Shown: positions 8,195 through 16,791 of the stretch, in pieces
How the letters are laid out: each line of letters begins with the position of its first letter
How positions within the stretch are numbered: the stretch's first letter is position 1
Assembly: GCF_023062595.1 (NCBI RefSeq)
Contig: NZ_JALLAN010000004.1
Location: 248,001-312,000 of the forward strand
Source: Arthrobacter rhizosphaerae
Lineage (GTDB): Bacteria; Actinomycetota; Actinomycetes; Actinomycetales; Micrococcaceae
Length of the DNA: 64,000 bases
Direction: 5' to 3'
Notes under the pieces: generated by a model
Told to the model about the DNA's origin: nothing
The model's input: only the letters and a program-made list of their open reading frames with translations
Databases searched by the model: none
Made by a program: the position numbers and the translations under genes

Positions 8195-9024
8195 TTCGCC
8201 CCCGGATGTTCGCGGGCCAGAACCTGCATTTCAGCGAGGATGTAGCCCAGGTGTTCGGAGTGGCGTCCCCGCCGTCCGCCGCCCGGCGCTGCCGGAACCT
8301 CCGGAGCCTCCAGTTCGGCTTCGGCGAGGACTTCAGCCGTGAGGCGGTCAAAGTCGCCGCGCAGGCTGGAAGGTTCGACGGCGACGCCGGCTTCAGTCAG
8401 GCGCGTGGTCAGCTCATCGTCGTGAAAGAGCTCATCAACGTAGGGCCAGATAAGTTTGAAGGCGTGCTGGATCCGCTCACGGGATTCCTCGGTGCCGAGG
8501 GCCAGCCGGAGTACCCATTGGGCACTGTGGTCGCGGTGGTAGTCCACTTCCTTCACGGCCTTCGCGGCGATGGCGGAAAGCGTGGAATCGGCGGACTCGG
8601 TTAGCCGGCGGTACAGCTCGAACTGGTAGTAACTCACCAGGAACTGGCGGGCGATGGTGACTGCGAAGTCCCCGTTGGGCTGCTCGAAGAGGTGGGCGGA
8701 GCGGAACTCGGGCTCCCTGCGGAAGTAGGCGAGATCGTCCTCGCTCTTGCCCCACGCTCCCCCGGCGTAGCTGAGGAAGGATCGGGCATGGCCCAACTGG
8801 TCGAGGGCGATGTTGCCCAGAGCCACGTCCTCTTCCAGTTCAGGGGCGCGTGAAATCCAGTGCCCCAGGCGCTGGGCGAGGATCAGCGCATCATCGCCCA
8901 GTCGAAGCGCATATTCAGCTGCATCTTCGCCGGGCTTAACCAGGCCGGTGTTGACCTCAAGCGCAATGTCCTCGGGGCGCAGCGCATTACCGGGAGTGAT
9001 GCGGGTGGCTGACTCGTTACTCAC
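8188..9024 (-). CDS. paaC: Phenylacetyl-CoA epoxidase structural subunit PaaC
   Basis: Non-catalytic ferritin-like partner of PaaA in the multicomponent epoxidase. Length 278 residues. The N-terminal helices contain LGHWISRAPELEEDVALGNIA and LGHARSFLSYAG, and the middle has EVDYHRDHSAQWVLRLALGT, characteristic of PaaC. Start ATG at 9024 overlaps the paaB stop by 4 bases. Confidence 0.96.
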   Translation of the reverse strand: MSNESATRITPGNALRPEDIALEVNTGLVKPGEDAAEYALRLGDDALILAQRLGHWISRAPELEEDVALGNIALDQLGHARSFLSYAGGAWGKSEDDLAYFRREPEFRSAHLFEQPNGDFAVTIARQFLVSYYQFELYRRLTESADSTLSAIAAKAVKEVDYHRDHSAQWVLRLALGTEESRERIQHAFKLIWPYVDELFHDDELTTRLTEAGVAVEPSSLRGDFDRLTAEVLAEAELEAPEVPAAPGGGRRGRHSEHLGYILAEMQVLAREHPGAKW

Positions 9025-9437
9025 AGGTGCTTCACGCCCTCGCTCTTGGTGTAATACGTGGCGTGGCGGTAATCCTTGCCCTGGGGTGACTCGAAGAACG
9101 CGCCCTTGGCATCGGGATCGCTTGAGGCAATGGCGTCAGCCGGGACTACCCAGATGGAGACGCCCTCGTTGCGGCGGGTGTAGAGATCACGGGCGTTGCG
9201 CAGGGCCATGGCGGCGTCCGGCGCGTGCAGGGACCCCGCATGCACGTGCGACAGGCCACGGCTTGAGCGCACAAAGACTTCCCACAGAGGCCAGGCGCTG
9301 CGATGGCCTTGGCTCGTCTGAGACCGGGTCTGAGTCTGGGGCGTGGCCTCTGGTGACGCCTCAGTTGGGGCGGACGACGACGAGTCCTGCCCGCCGCCGG
9401 CGCTGTCCGGCATCTCGGGATTACCGTGGGGTTTCAT
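9021..9437 (-). CDS. paaB: Phenylacetyl-CoA epoxidase subunit PaaB
   Basis: Small subunit bridging the PaaAC catalytic units. The conserved core reads [20 protein letters not shown] followed by [16 protein letters not shown] and a C-terminal KDYRHATYY. Length 138 residues is longer than many PaaB proteins because of a roughly 40-residue Ser/Thr/Pro-rich N-terminal extension, a common variation in Arthrobacter-type sequences. ATG at 9437 overlaps the paaA stop by 4 bases. Confidence 0.95.
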   Translation of the reverse strand: MKPHGNPEMPDSAGGGQDSSSSAPTEASPEATPQTQTRSQTSQGHRSAWPLWEVFVRSSRGLSHVHAGSLHAPDAAMALRNARDLYTRRNEGVSIWVVPADAIASSDPDAKGAFFESPQGKDYRHATYYTKSEGVKHL

Positions 9438-10426
9438 GCTGCGAGTTCCTTCTCTGCCTGCTTGCGGCTCTGTTTTTCCGCGTAGGCTGCGGCTGCTTCG
9501 CGCACCCAGGCGCCGTTGTCATGGGCCTCGCGCCTGCGCTCAAGGCGCTGCGCGTTGCAGGGGCCACGGCCGTTCAGCACTTCCTTGAACTCATCCCAGT
9601 CCAGGGGGCCGTGTTCCCATTTCTTCGTTTCCTCGTTGAAACGGATCTCACTGTCCGGCAGCGTAAGCCCCAAAACTCTCACCTGTTCCACCATCATGCC
9701 GACGAACCGGCTGCGCAGCTCGTCATTGCTGAAACGCTTGATGTTCCAGGCCATGGATTGCTTGGAGTTGGGGGAGTCGTCGTCGGGAGGGCCGAACATC
9801 ATGAGCGACGGCGCGTACCAACGGTTCACTGCGTCCTGGGCCATCTGCTTCTGCTCCGGCGTTCCATGCGACAGCTCCAGGAGAATCTCAAAACCCTGGC
9901 GCTGGTGGAAGGATTCCTCCTTGCAGATGCGGACCATCGCCCGCCCGTACGGTCCGTAGGATGCCCGGCACAAAGGAACCTGATTGCAGATGGCGGCACC
10001 ATCCACCAACCAGCCGATCGCACCCATGTCCGCCCAGGTCAGAGCCGGATAGTTGAAGATCGATGAGTAACGGGCCTTGCCCGCGATCAGGTCCTCCATC
10101 ATCTGGTCACGCGATTGGCCAAGGGTCTCGGCAGCGGAGTACAGGTAGAGACCGTGGCCTGCCTCGTCCTGGACCTTGGCCATCAGGATGGCCTTGCGTT
10201 TGAGGCTTGGCGCGCGGGAAATCCAGTTGGCCTCGGGCTGCATACCGATGATCTCCGAGTGGGCGTGCTGGGAAATCTGGCGCAGCAGAGTCTTGCGGTA
10301 GCCCGCCGGCATCCAATCCCTGGGTTCAATCCGGGAGTCCTCTGAAATGATGCGGTCAAAGTAGGCCTTGCCTTCAGCCTCGAGGGCGCCCTCGTCCTGC
10401 TCTGACTGCAGAATCTGCGATGCCAT
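9434..10426 (-). CDS. paaA: Phenylacetyl-CoA epoxidase catalytic subunit PaaA
   Basis: Diiron oxygenase subunit that inserts one oxygen atom into the aromatic ring of phenylacetyl-CoA. Length 330 residues. Carboxylate/histidine metal-binding helices are visible in [39 protein letters not shown] and the later [19 protein letters not shown]. The C-terminal part keeps GPDW-like family features such as [19 protein letters not shown]. First gene of paaABCDE-paaG; ATG at 10426 has GGAG 5 bases upstream. A candidate PaaR operator lies 36 bases upstream. Confidence 0.97.
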   Translation of the reverse strand: MASQILQSEQDEGALEAEGKAYFDRIISEDSRIEPRDWMPAGYRKTLLRQISQHAHSEIIGMQPEANWISRAPSLKRKAILMAKVQDEAGHGLYLYSAAETLGQSRDQMMEDLIAGKARYSSIFNYPALTWADMGAIGWLVDGAAICNQVPLCRASYGPYGRAMVRICKEESFHQRQGFEILLELSHGTPEQKQMAQDAVNRWYAPSLMMFGPPDDDSPNSKQSMAWNIKRFSNDELRSRFVGMMVEQVRVLGLTLPDSEIRFNEETKKWEHGPLDWDEFKEVLNGRGPCNAQRLERRREAHDNGAWVREAAAAYAEKQSRKQAEKELAA

Positions 10427-10461
10427 GGTTGCTCCTATGCATTCCGAACATCAGTAAATAA

Positions 10462-10481
10462 TTACCGACCGTTCGTTCAGG
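10462..10481. promoter_or_regulatory. Candidate PaaR operator before paaA
   Basis: The sequence TTACCGACCGTTCGTTCAGG shares the 11-mer ACCGACCGTTC with sites before paaJ and paaR and agrees with one half of the 22-bp PaaR motif described for Corynebacterium glutamicum (ACTNACCGNNCGNNCGGTNAGT). An adjacent weaker copy, CCGAACATCAGTAAAT at 10443-10458, resembles the paaI site, so paaA may have a double operator. Binding itself is inferred. Confidence 0.7.
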
Positions 10482-10632
10482 ATATGCGGAACCGTCCGGA
10501 AGCGTCAAGCAACTGATCACGCCGGGACTACCCAAGTGGGGCGGTTTGGCACGTGCCGACTGCGTTCCTGCGTGTTAAGTTGAAGTTCAGGGATCAGCCG
10601 ATCTACCCGCTCTCCGGAAGAAGCCCTCGCCT

Positions 10633-11313
10633 TTGGAAACGCCCGCACCAGCAACCGTCCGAATCCTAGCCGTCTGTACCGGCAACATCTGCCGCTCGCC
10701 CGTGGCGGAACGGCTGCTTCAGGCCGGGCTCGACCAGGTTCTTCCCGGCGGATTCAAAGTGCGAAGCGCCGGCACCAGAGCGATGGTGGGGGACCCCATC
10801 CAGCCGCTTTCCGCTGAAATAATCACCGCGTACGGAGGAAACGCCCTGCATTTCGCGGCACGCCAGCTGACACCAGGAATCCTCCGCGACACAGACCTGG
10901 TGCTAACTATGTCCACCGCGCACCGGGGTGAAGTCCTCAAACTGGACCCCTCGCTGCTGAAGCGGACTTTCACCATCCGGGAATTCGCCCGGATGCTCGA
11001 GGTACTGGAAGAGCGGGGCGACCAGCAGCGGCCAGGCCGAACGCGACGTGAGGCCGGGACGCCGTCGTCGTACCCGGACAAGTCGTACCCGGACAACAAG
11101 CAGCTGTGGCGGGACCTCCCAACCAGGGCCGCATCCGTCCGGCACCTCGCCCTGGCCGCAGACCCCAAGGACAACGACGTGGTGGATCCGTACCGCCGCA
11201 GCGCGGATTACTACAGCCGGATGGAGGATGAGCTGGCGCCGGCCATCCAGACCATCCTGCGTTACGCCAGGGTCAATGCCGTTGCGGGCGAGCCCGCCAC
11301 CAGGGGACATTGA
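10633..11313 (+). CDS. Low-molecular-weight protein tyrosine phosphatase
   Basis: Predicted Wzb-like phosphatase, which in surface-glycan loci dephosphorylates tyrosine kinases or substrates. The P-loop VCTGNICRSP (Cys15 to Arg21) and the distal acid loop VVDPYRRS (Asp185) are both present, so it should be active. Length 226 residues is longer than the classical 150-residue enzyme; the extra sequence is a Pro/Arg/Asp-rich insertion around residues 125-155. The only in-frame start is TTG at 10633, with GGAAG 12 bases before it. It directly precedes two LCP ligase genes, which supports a cell-envelope role. Confidence 0.88.
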   Translation: METPAPATVRILAVCTGNICRSPVAERLLQAGLDQVLPGGFKVRSAGTRAMVGDPIQPLSAEIITAYGGNALHFAARQLTPGILRDTDLVLTMSTAHRGEVLKLDPSLLKRTFTIREFARMLEVLEERGDQQRPGRTRREAGTPSSYPDKSYPDNKQLWRDLPTRAASVRHLALAADPKDNDVVDPYRRSADYYSRMEDELAPAIQTILRYARVNAVAGEPATRGH

Positions 11314-11453
11314 CTTGGCCTCTAGTCCGGCGTGCCCCACTGGACGCTGAGCAGGTGGATGCACTACTTGCTTAAAACAGGTACAGGTACTCGCTTTTCT
11401 GCGCCGAAAAGTACCTATATTCCGCGGATTTCAGAGGTGGTAGCGTCCCCCTC

Positions 11454-12644
11454 ATGGCACCCCCGCCTGGCGCATGGGACGAAACCGCAGAGCCATTTGA
11501 TTCTGCAGGTTCCCCCTCTGCGCACGGCAAGAAAATCGGTAAGGCATCCACAAGAAGACGAAGAGCGCTCCTTTACACGCTTGCGGCCCTCATCCTCGTC
11601 CTCACGGCATCGGGCACCTACGTCTACAACCTCGGGCGCATCTATGACTCCAAGACCACCAAAATCGAGGATGTCTTTCCGGACGAGTCCCTGCGGCCTC
11701 CTCCGAGGGCGGTTCCCGGTACTGCGCCACAAGGGACACGCCCCAACGACCCGGACAGCCCCAGCTCGACCAATCCTGCCGGCCCAGGCATAAGCAACCT
11801 GGCCAGTCCCATCAGAACAGGTGCACCGGTGAACATCCTGTTGCTGGGCTCCGACAGCCGCAACGAAGTACTTGAAACGGCCAGTTCTGGATCCGCTTCC
11901 AACCAGCGCGCAGACACCATCATGCTGCTCCACATCCCCGCTGATCGCTCCACCGTCTATTCCATCTCCCTCATGCGGGATCTCTGGGTCAGAATTCCTG
12001 GAAACGGCTCTGCCAAGATCAATGCTGCCCTCGCATTCGGCGGCGTTCCCCTGATGGTGCGAACGATTGAAGATCTCTTGCAGCAGCGCATTGATCACGT
12101 TGCCATGATCGATTTTGCAGGATTTAAAGAATTGACCGACGGGCTGGGGGGTGTGGAAGTGACCATCGACAAGCCCTTTACGTCCTATCACGACCACTTT
12201 GAGTTCAGTGCCGGAAAGAACAAGCTCAACGGCGAACGCGCCCTGGCCTTCGTCCGGGAACGCTATGCCTACTCCGACGGTGACTACCAGCGTGTCCGCA
12301 ACCAGCAGGCGTTCCTCCGCGCCGTTGTTGGCAAAGCGCTTTCAGCGGGCACATTGGGGAATCCAATGCTGGTGCACAACTTGCTCGACGTCACCGCTCC
12401 GTATATCAGCGTGGATGCCGGGCTCGATGCAGCCACAGTAGGTTCCTTGGCCCTGAGCCTCCGCGACATTCGCAAGGACGACGTCGTCTTCTTTACACTT
12501 CCCACTTCCGGAACAGGGCGGTCAGGGGATGGGCAGTCGATTGTGGTTCCGGACCTATCAGCAATCAGGGCAATGGCCGCGGCCCTCGGCAACGACTCGC
12601 TGGGCGACTACGTAGCGGAAAAGGGCCTCGGGGATGGAAACTGA
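11454..12644 (+). CDS. LytR-CpsA-Psr family protein (first of a pair)
   Basis: LCP proteins transfer lipid-linked glycan polymers onto peptidoglycan. This 396-residue protein has a basic cytoplasmic N-terminus, one transmembrane segment near residues 36-56 (LLYTLAALILVLTASGTYVY), a Pro/Ser-rich linker and an extracellular LCP domain from about residue 122. Conserved LCP features are NILLLGSDSR, SISLMRDLWVRIPG, KINAALAFGG and FVRERYAYSDGDYQRVRNQQ. It lies 15 bases upstream of a second LCP gene, so the two are probably co-transcribed. The acceptor polymer cannot be deduced. Confidence 0.92.
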   Translation: MAPPPGAWDETAEPFDSAGSPSAHGKKIGKASTRRRRALLYTLAALILVLTASGTYVYNLGRIYDSKTTKIEDVFPDESLRPPPRAVPGTAPQGTRPNDPDSPSSTNPAGPGISNLASPIRTGAPVNILLLGSDSRNEVLETASSGSASNQRADTIMLLHIPADRSTVYSISLMRDLWVRIPGNGSAKINAALAFGGVPLMVRTIEDLLQQRIDHVAMIDFAGFKELTDGLGGVEVTIDKPFTSYHDHFEFSAGKNKLNGERALAFVRERYAYSDGDYQRVRNQQAFLRAVVGKALSAGTLGNPMLVHNLLDVTAPYISVDAGLDAATVGSLALSLRDIRKDDVVFFTLPTSGTGRSGDGQSIVVPDLSAIRAMAAALGNDSLGDYVAEKGLGDGN

Positions 12645-12659
12645 TTCCAGGGAGGAATC

Positions 12660-13769
12660 ATGACCGAAGAATCTCATGACCCGCAGCCTGCAAGGGGTGG
12701 AACGAACCCGGCTAACATGCAAGGGCGGCCTCAACTTTTCCTTGCCCTGGCCATATCCTTCGTTCTGGTACTTGGCGTCATCAGCGCGGCCCTCTATTTC
12801 AACCGGCAACCCACAGCGAGTCCCGGGCCTTCCCCGACGGTAACGTCAACCCCCACGGAAACCCCCACACCAACTCCCACGCCTGCTCCTGCACCCCCAC
12901 CGCCACCCCCGCCTCCGCCGGAGCCGCCCCCGGTGGCGATGAATATCCTCCTGATCGGCAGCGATATCCGCGGCGACGCCCGTGCGGCGGAAGCCGAGCG
13001 GGGGTTCACAGGGCAGCGGGCTGATCATCGTGCAGATGTCCTGATGCTGGTGCACGTCCCTGCCGACAGGCAGCACATCTATGGCATCTCGCTGATGCGG
13101 GACCTCTGGGTGGACATCCCGGGCTATGGCGGGTCGAAGATCAACGCCAGCCTTGAAATAGGCGGCGTGCCCCTGGTGCACCACACTGTAAGCACCCTGC
13201 TGAACAGCCCGATCGATCGCACAATCATGGTTGACTTCGACGGTATTAAGCACATCGCCGAAATACTGGGAGGGGTCGAGGTGAACGTCCCTATACCGTT
13301 CACGTCCACTCATGACGCCCGGGATCACTTTCCTGCCGGTATCAACAAGCTTTACGGCTCGCAGCTCCTGCAGTTCCTCCGGGAGCGCTACGCATTTTCC
13401 GACGGCGACTACCAGCGGGTCCGTAACCAGCAGACCTTCCTGCGCTCGCTCTTGGCCCAGGCCCTGAACTATAGCTGGCTGGCGGAGCCCAACAAGGCCC
13501 GGGATATGGTGGTGGCGGTTGCGCCGCACGTCACCCTCGACCCCTCGGCGGACCTGGCAGAGCTCGGCCGCCTCGCTTACAGCCTTAGGGGTACAAGACC
13601 CGAGAACACCATCTTTTTCACCCTGCCGACCGCCGGCACGGGCTTCTCCGCTGACGGTCAGTCCATAGTGCTGCAGAATCCCGCAGCCACCGCTGCTGTG
13701 GGCGCCGCCCTGTCCGAGGGCAGGATCGGCGAGTATATCGCCGCCAATGGGTTAAGTGCTGGGAATTAG
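12660..13769 (+). CDS. LytR-CpsA-Psr family protein (second of a pair)
   Basis: A 369-residue paralogue of the preceding protein with the same plan: short cytoplasmic part, transmembrane segment near residues 21-43, a Pro/Thr-rich low-complexity linker including a run of nine prolines, then the LCP domain. Motifs NILLIGSDIRGD, SLMRDLWVDIPG, KINASLEIGG and FLRERYAFSDGDYQRVRNQQ are intact. A strong GGGAGG lies before the ATG. Both copies likely act outside the membrane in attaching glycopolymers to the wall. Confidence 0.92.
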   Translation: MTEESHDPQPARGGTNPANMQGRPQLFLALAISFVLVLGVISAALYFNRQPTASPGPSPTVTSTPTETPTPTPTPAPAPPPPPPPPPEPPPVAMNILLIGSDIRGDARAAEAERGFTGQRADHRADVLMLVHVPADRQHIYGISLMRDLWVDIPGYGGSKINASLEIGGVPLVHHTVSTLLNSPIDRTIMVDFDGIKHIAEILGGVEVNVPIPFTSTHDARDHFPAGINKLYGSQLLQFLRERYAFSDGDYQRVRNQQTFLRSLLAQALNYSWLAEPNKARDMVVAVAPHVTLDPSADLAELGRLAYSLRGTRPENTIFFTLPTAGTGFSADGQSIVLQNPAATAAVGAALSEGRIGEYIAANGLSAGN

Positions 13770-13794
13770 TGCTTGGAGTTTTCCGTCTTCCCAT

Positions 13795-14094
13795 TCATAA
13801 CGGCGCTGGCTGCTGGGCCAACACCACCGCGAAGTAGATCATGGAAACCAGGGCGAAGGTGGCAATAGCGTAGCCAATGACCAACGCGGCCAGCGCCAGG
13901 CCTTTGCCCCGTTCGTCTCGCAAGTTGATCTGGTTGATGGCTACGTGCCCTGCTCCTACGGCGAAGACAGCTATGACGCCAACGCTGGAAAGAAGCATCC
14001 CTCCAGCGGCCACAGCTGCCAACAGCAGTGACCCAACGGCCAGCCGATTGATTCTTTTAACAGGCGTCCTGTTTTGGGTGCTCTGAATAGACAT
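13795..14094 (-). CDS. Small DUF4190-type membrane protein
   Basis: About 99 residues with two transmembrane segments (LAVGSLLLAAVAAGGMLLSS with VGVIAVFAVGAG, and LALAALVIGYAIATFALVSM) separated by HVAINQINLRDERGKG, the pattern of DUF4190 membrane proteins. The ATG at 14094 has GGGGGAG just upstream; the frame extends four codons further to a TTG at 14106. It is convergent with the second LCP gene. Function unknown. Confidence 0.72.
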   Translation of the reverse strand: MSIQSTQNRTPVKRINRLAVGSLLLAAVAAGGMLLSSVGVIAVFAVGAGHVAINQINLRDERGKGLALAALVIGYAIATFALVSMIYFAVVLAQQPAPL

Positions 14095-14199
14095 GTTCTC
14101 CCCCAACTCTCGTTCGTGTCACGAGTCTAGACCTGTCGTTCTTTGCTGCAGGTCATGAGGCAAACGTAGCTCAGGGATACCAGACAAGCGACATTAACC

Positions 14200-14269
14200 C
14201 CCTGCCGCCTTTCCGCCGCAGGGAAGGGGACGTCAGGCCGCCGCTGCCAGTGCGGGCAGCCAGGGCGTC
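14200..14269. repeat. Two-hairpin dispersed repeat, copy 1
   Basis: About 70 bp closely similar to 16075-16142. The first hairpin pairs CCCTGCCGC with GCCGCAGGG with one C-C mismatch, and the second pairs GCTGCC (14243-14248) with GGCAGC (14255-14260). It lies downstream of the methyltransferase gene on the minus strand, inside a 267-bp intergenic region that has no evident gene. Confidence 0.7.
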
Positions 14270-14361
14270 GAAAAGGACATCAGGATGTGGTCTCCCTGCC
14301 CTCACCAGCCCTGAGTGTGGGACACCTTCATTCGTTGACGTCCAGAGCTTCAGGAGGCCTA

Positions 14362-15192
14362 TCAGCCCTTGGTCGCCGCAAAAGAGAGGCTCATTACGCC
14401 AAACCTGTCAGTTGCTTTGCGGGCCCTGCCGGACAGGAATTCGTATGGATTCCTCTTTTGCTCCCCCAGCCGCAGCCCGCTGTCGGTGATCAGCTGCTGA
14501 TACACATCCATCTGCTCAGCACCACCTACGCATGCAGCCCATAGGTCAGCATCACAAACAATCTGGGGAGTCAGCGGCCTGCTGGTAACGATGTCCGCAA
14601 AGACGAGCCGTCCGCCCTTTCGCAGTACCCGCTCAGCCTCGCGGAACACGGCTACCTTGTCCGGAGACAGGTTGATCACCCCGTTGGAGATGACGACGTC
14701 GAAACTGGCGTCTTCGAATGGCAGCTCTTCTATGTGACCTTGCTTGAAGTCCACAGTGGGGAATGCTCCGCCCTTTAGGAACCCGCTTGCCTTGTGGAGT
14801 TGCTCCGGCGTCATATCCAGGCCCATAACGGATCCACCGTGCCCAACAGAGACCGCCGCAGCGAAGACATCCGTTCCGGAGCCACTTCCCAGATCGAGGA
14901 CCCTTTCACCAGGGGAAAGCCGGGCAAGGTCAAAGAAATAGCCCACTCCGGCGAAGGACTCCACGGCACCGGTAGGAATGGCGTCGAGCAGTGGCACCGG
15001 GTAGCCGAGGCGTTCCGCCAGGGAGCGGCCCAGCTCAAAGTGATACGTCCCCTCCGGTGCCAAGGCCACCTGACGGTAAACACCTTTGACTTTGGCCTCC
15101 AGGTCAGCGCGATCCACAGCCTCTCTCGCATTCCTCAGACCAGCCTCGATCAAATTTTCTACGTCGTTGCGGACGGTCTGCACTTCCTCCAT
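14362..15192 (-). CDS. SAM-dependent methyltransferase (ArsM-related, cysteine-poor)
   Basis: Class I methyltransferase of about 276 residues. The SAM site VLDLGSGSGTDVF lies near residue 98-110, followed by GLDMTPEQL and the post-motif ISNGVINLSPDK, all characteristic of the arsenite methyltransferase subgroup. WAACVGGAEQ matches the position of one ArsM cysteine, but the N-terminal cysteines that bind arsenic in ArsM are missing: only Cys213 and Cys221 remain nearby. The substrate is therefore probably not arsenite. ATG at 15192 has AGAGG upstream. It is divergent from an ArsR-rhodanese regulator across a region with two inverted-repeat operators. Confidence 0.82.
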   Translation of the reverse strand: MEEVQTVRNDVENLIEAGLRNAREAVDRADLEAKVKGVYRQVALAPEGTYHFELGRSLAERLGYPVPLLDAIPTGAVESFAGVGYFFDLARLSPGERVLDLGSGSGTDVFAAAVSVGHGGSVMGLDMTPEQLHKASGFLKGGAFPTVDFKQGHIEELPFEDASFDVVISNGVINLSPDKVAVFREAERVLRKGGRLVFADIVTSRPLTPQIVCDADLWAACVGGAEQMDVYQQLITDSGLRLGEQKRNPYEFLSGRARKATDRFGVMSLSFAATKG

Positions 15193-15245
15193 TACGGTTC
15201 GCCTCTTTCGATATGACACCAGGGGGCCGGAGGAACTCCGGGCAT

Positions 15246-15265
15246 ATTCAAGTAGATGCTTGAAT
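15246..15265. promoter_or_regulatory. ArsR-family-type operator 1
   Basis: Perfect 7-bp inverted repeat ATTCAAG-N6-CTTGAAT between the divergent methyltransferase and ArsR-rhodanese genes. The TCAA-N6-TTGA layout is the usual shape of ArsR-family operators. A likely autoregulatory site. Confidence 0.7.
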
Positions 15266-15289
15266 TTTGTTCCTGACCGGCGTATCTTG

Positions 15290-15305
15290 TCAAGGAGTTA
15301 CTTGA
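15290..15305. promoter_or_regulatory. ArsR-family-type operator 2
   Basis: Inverted repeat TCAAG-N6-CTTGA with the same spacing as operator 1, 24 bases downstream of it and 20 bases before the regulator's ATG. The two sites together suggest cooperative repression of both divergent genes. Confidence 0.68.
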
Positions 15306-15325
15306 ATAGTATCGAGGGACACGCA

Positions 15326-16042
15326 ATGAGCAGGCACAAGAAGAGCATGGGCAGCACCCCAGGCGGCCACGACGCTAAGAAGGAACTGTTCGACGGTTTC
15401 GCATCCGTGGCCAAGGTCATGAGCAGTGGAAGACGCGCGGAGATCGTGGACGTCCTTGCACAGGGTGAGCGTCCGGTTGATGAGATCTCACGTGAAATTC
15501 GCCAGAGCATCGCCAACACGTCCCAGCATCTGCAACTGCTATTGCGCGCGGGGCTCGTCAAGAGCCGGCGCGACGGGACGAGGATCTACTACTCGCTCAG
15601 CGGCCCAGCTGTCATCCGACTGTGGGCAGCCGTCCGGGACGTGGCCGTTGAGCACCTTGCCGAGCTTGACGATCTTGCGACGTCCTACTTGGGAGACCGG
15701 TCCAGCCTGACCACCATGACCCGCGATGAACTGCGTGAACGGATCGGCGATGGCGACCTGATGCTCATCGATGTCCGTCCTGAGGCAGAGTTCCGGGCCG
15801 GCCACATTGCAGGCGCGGCGTCAGTGACAATCAAGGAGCTGGAGACTCGGCTGGACCAACTGCCCAATGACAGGCTGATTGTTGCGTACTGCCGCGGGCC
15901 TTACTGCGTCTATGCAGACAACGCCGTCCGAATTCTGACTCGCCACGGCATGAAGGCCGCACGGCTCGAGGAAGGATTTCCCGAGTGGAAAGAAGCAGGC
16001 CTCCCGGTGGAAGCCTCCAATACCAACGCATCCGGGGCATGA
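15326..16042 (+). CDS. ArsR-type repressor fused to a rhodanese domain
   Basis: A 238-residue fusion. Residues about 25-105 form a winged helix (VDEISREIRQ, ANTSQHLQLLLRAGLV, DGTRIYYSL). Residues about 130-230 form a rhodanese domain with LIDVRPEAEFRAGHIAGA and an active-site loop AYCRGPYC (Cys189, Cys194). The HTH lacks the ELCVCDL metal-site cysteines, so sensing probably uses the rhodanese cysteines, for example through persulfide formation; that is inference. The frame is open upstream, but ATG 15326 has GAGGG at the right distance and begins the conserved protein. Confidence 0.9.
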   Translation: MSRHKKSMGSTPGGHDAKKELFDGFASVAKVMSSGRRAEIVDVLAQGERPVDEISREIRQSIANTSQHLQLLLRAGLVKSRRDGTRIYYSLSGPAVIRLWAAVRDVAVEHLAELDDLATSYLGDRSSLTTMTRDELRERIGDGDLMLIDVRPEAEFRAGHIAGAASVTIKELETRLDQLPNDRLIVAYCRGPYCVYADNAVRILTRHGMKAARLEEGFPEWKEAGLPVEASNTNASGA

Positions 16043-16074
16043 CATGTTCCGGAACGGAAACCAGGACGACGCAT

Positions 16075-16142
16075 CCCTGCCGCCTTTCCAGCGGCAGGGA
16101 GTGTTTCTCAGGCGGCCGTTGCCAAAGCGGGCAAGCGGCGTC
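16075..16142. repeat. Two-hairpin dispersed repeat, copy 2
   Basis: The first hairpin is a perfect 9-bp stem CCCTGCCGC/GCGGCAGGG (16075-16083 with 16091-16099). The second pairs GCCGTTGCC (16115-16123) with 16130-16139, one base bulged. It starts 33 bases after the ArsR-rhodanese stop and overlaps the last 35 bases of the convergent STAS-like gene. It aligns with 14200-14269 over its whole length with paired changes in the stems. Confidence 0.7.
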
Positions 16143-16479
16143 CCGCCATAGTGCGCCTCCCGGCGTTGGAGACGGCCACCAGGGGTTTTTCCACTGCGGG
16201 GGCCACGATGCGGAGTCTGCACTCGGACTGGAACGGATCAATGGAGGCTGGCAGGTGATGGGTTTTGGAGCACTCGCGGAGCTGCTCCAGGGCCGCTGTG
16301 TCTACCCTTGCGTGGCTGACGTCAACAACGACGTCGAGCCCTTCCCTAAGATGATTGGCTCGCTTCACAACCACGTACAGTGCTTGGATGCTTTGGGCGG
16401 TCACATGACCTTGGGCGGCCACCTCGGCCTGTCCGCAATCCAGGTCAACGCGGACCAGTACTCGAAGTTTGTCGTTCAA
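16108..16479 (-). CDS. Small STAS-like conserved protein
   Basis: A 123-residue protein starting at TTG 16479, with a strong GGAGGGGG before it. The pattern of alternating beta strands and helices (VLVRVDLDCGQAEVAAQG, VTAQSIQALYVVVKRAN, LDVVVDVSHARVDTAALEQL) resembles a divergent STAS or anti-sigma-antagonist fold, but the phosphorylatable serine region is not convincing. Its C-terminal codons lie within the two-hairpin repeat. No assigned function. Confidence 0.6.
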   Translation of the reverse strand: MNDKLRVLVRVDLDCGQAEVAAQGHVTAQSIQALYVVVKRANHLREGLDVVVDVSHARVDTAALEQLRECSKTHHLPASIDPFQSECRLRIVAPAVEKPLVAVSNAGRRTMAGRRLPALATAA

Positions 16480-16791
16480 TGGAATCCCCCTCCATGGGTG
16501 GCCGCGACGCTGCGACCGAACCCCACACTAAACAGCACAATGTGATGTACGCAACATTCGCCGTCATATTGATACCGGAATGCGTCAAAGAGTTGCGCCG
16601 TTGGGTTTGGCATCGGGAAACACCCGGACGCCACTTATTGACATTGCCTATCCCCGGGAGCACCCTGATATCGCCAGTCGCCGGAGTTCGGCTCTGCCTC
16701 GAAAGACGCTGCGGAGCCTGCATTCCCGGAGCACCCCGGCAGGGGCCTCCGGAGGACCAGTTATTGCCGCTCCCTCTTGAGGAGAACTGAA
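16480..16791. other. 312-bp intergenic region without a supported gene
   Basis: Open frames exist but show no conserved protein character and have poor starts. The last bases (GAGGAG at about 16779-16784) are the ribosome site of the cupin gene. A TTGACA hexamer is present near 16638, but no matching -10 was identified with confidence. Confidence 0.5.

Noticed and set aside
14362..15192. Arsenite methyltransferase (arsM)
   Set aside because: Backbone motifs fit, but the N-terminal arsenic-binding cysteines are absent, so the specific name was not used.
16380..16790. A 136-codon plus-strand frame upstream of the cupin
   Set aside because: Its start lies within the STAS-like gene, it has no conserved character, and it ends at the cupin ribosome site.
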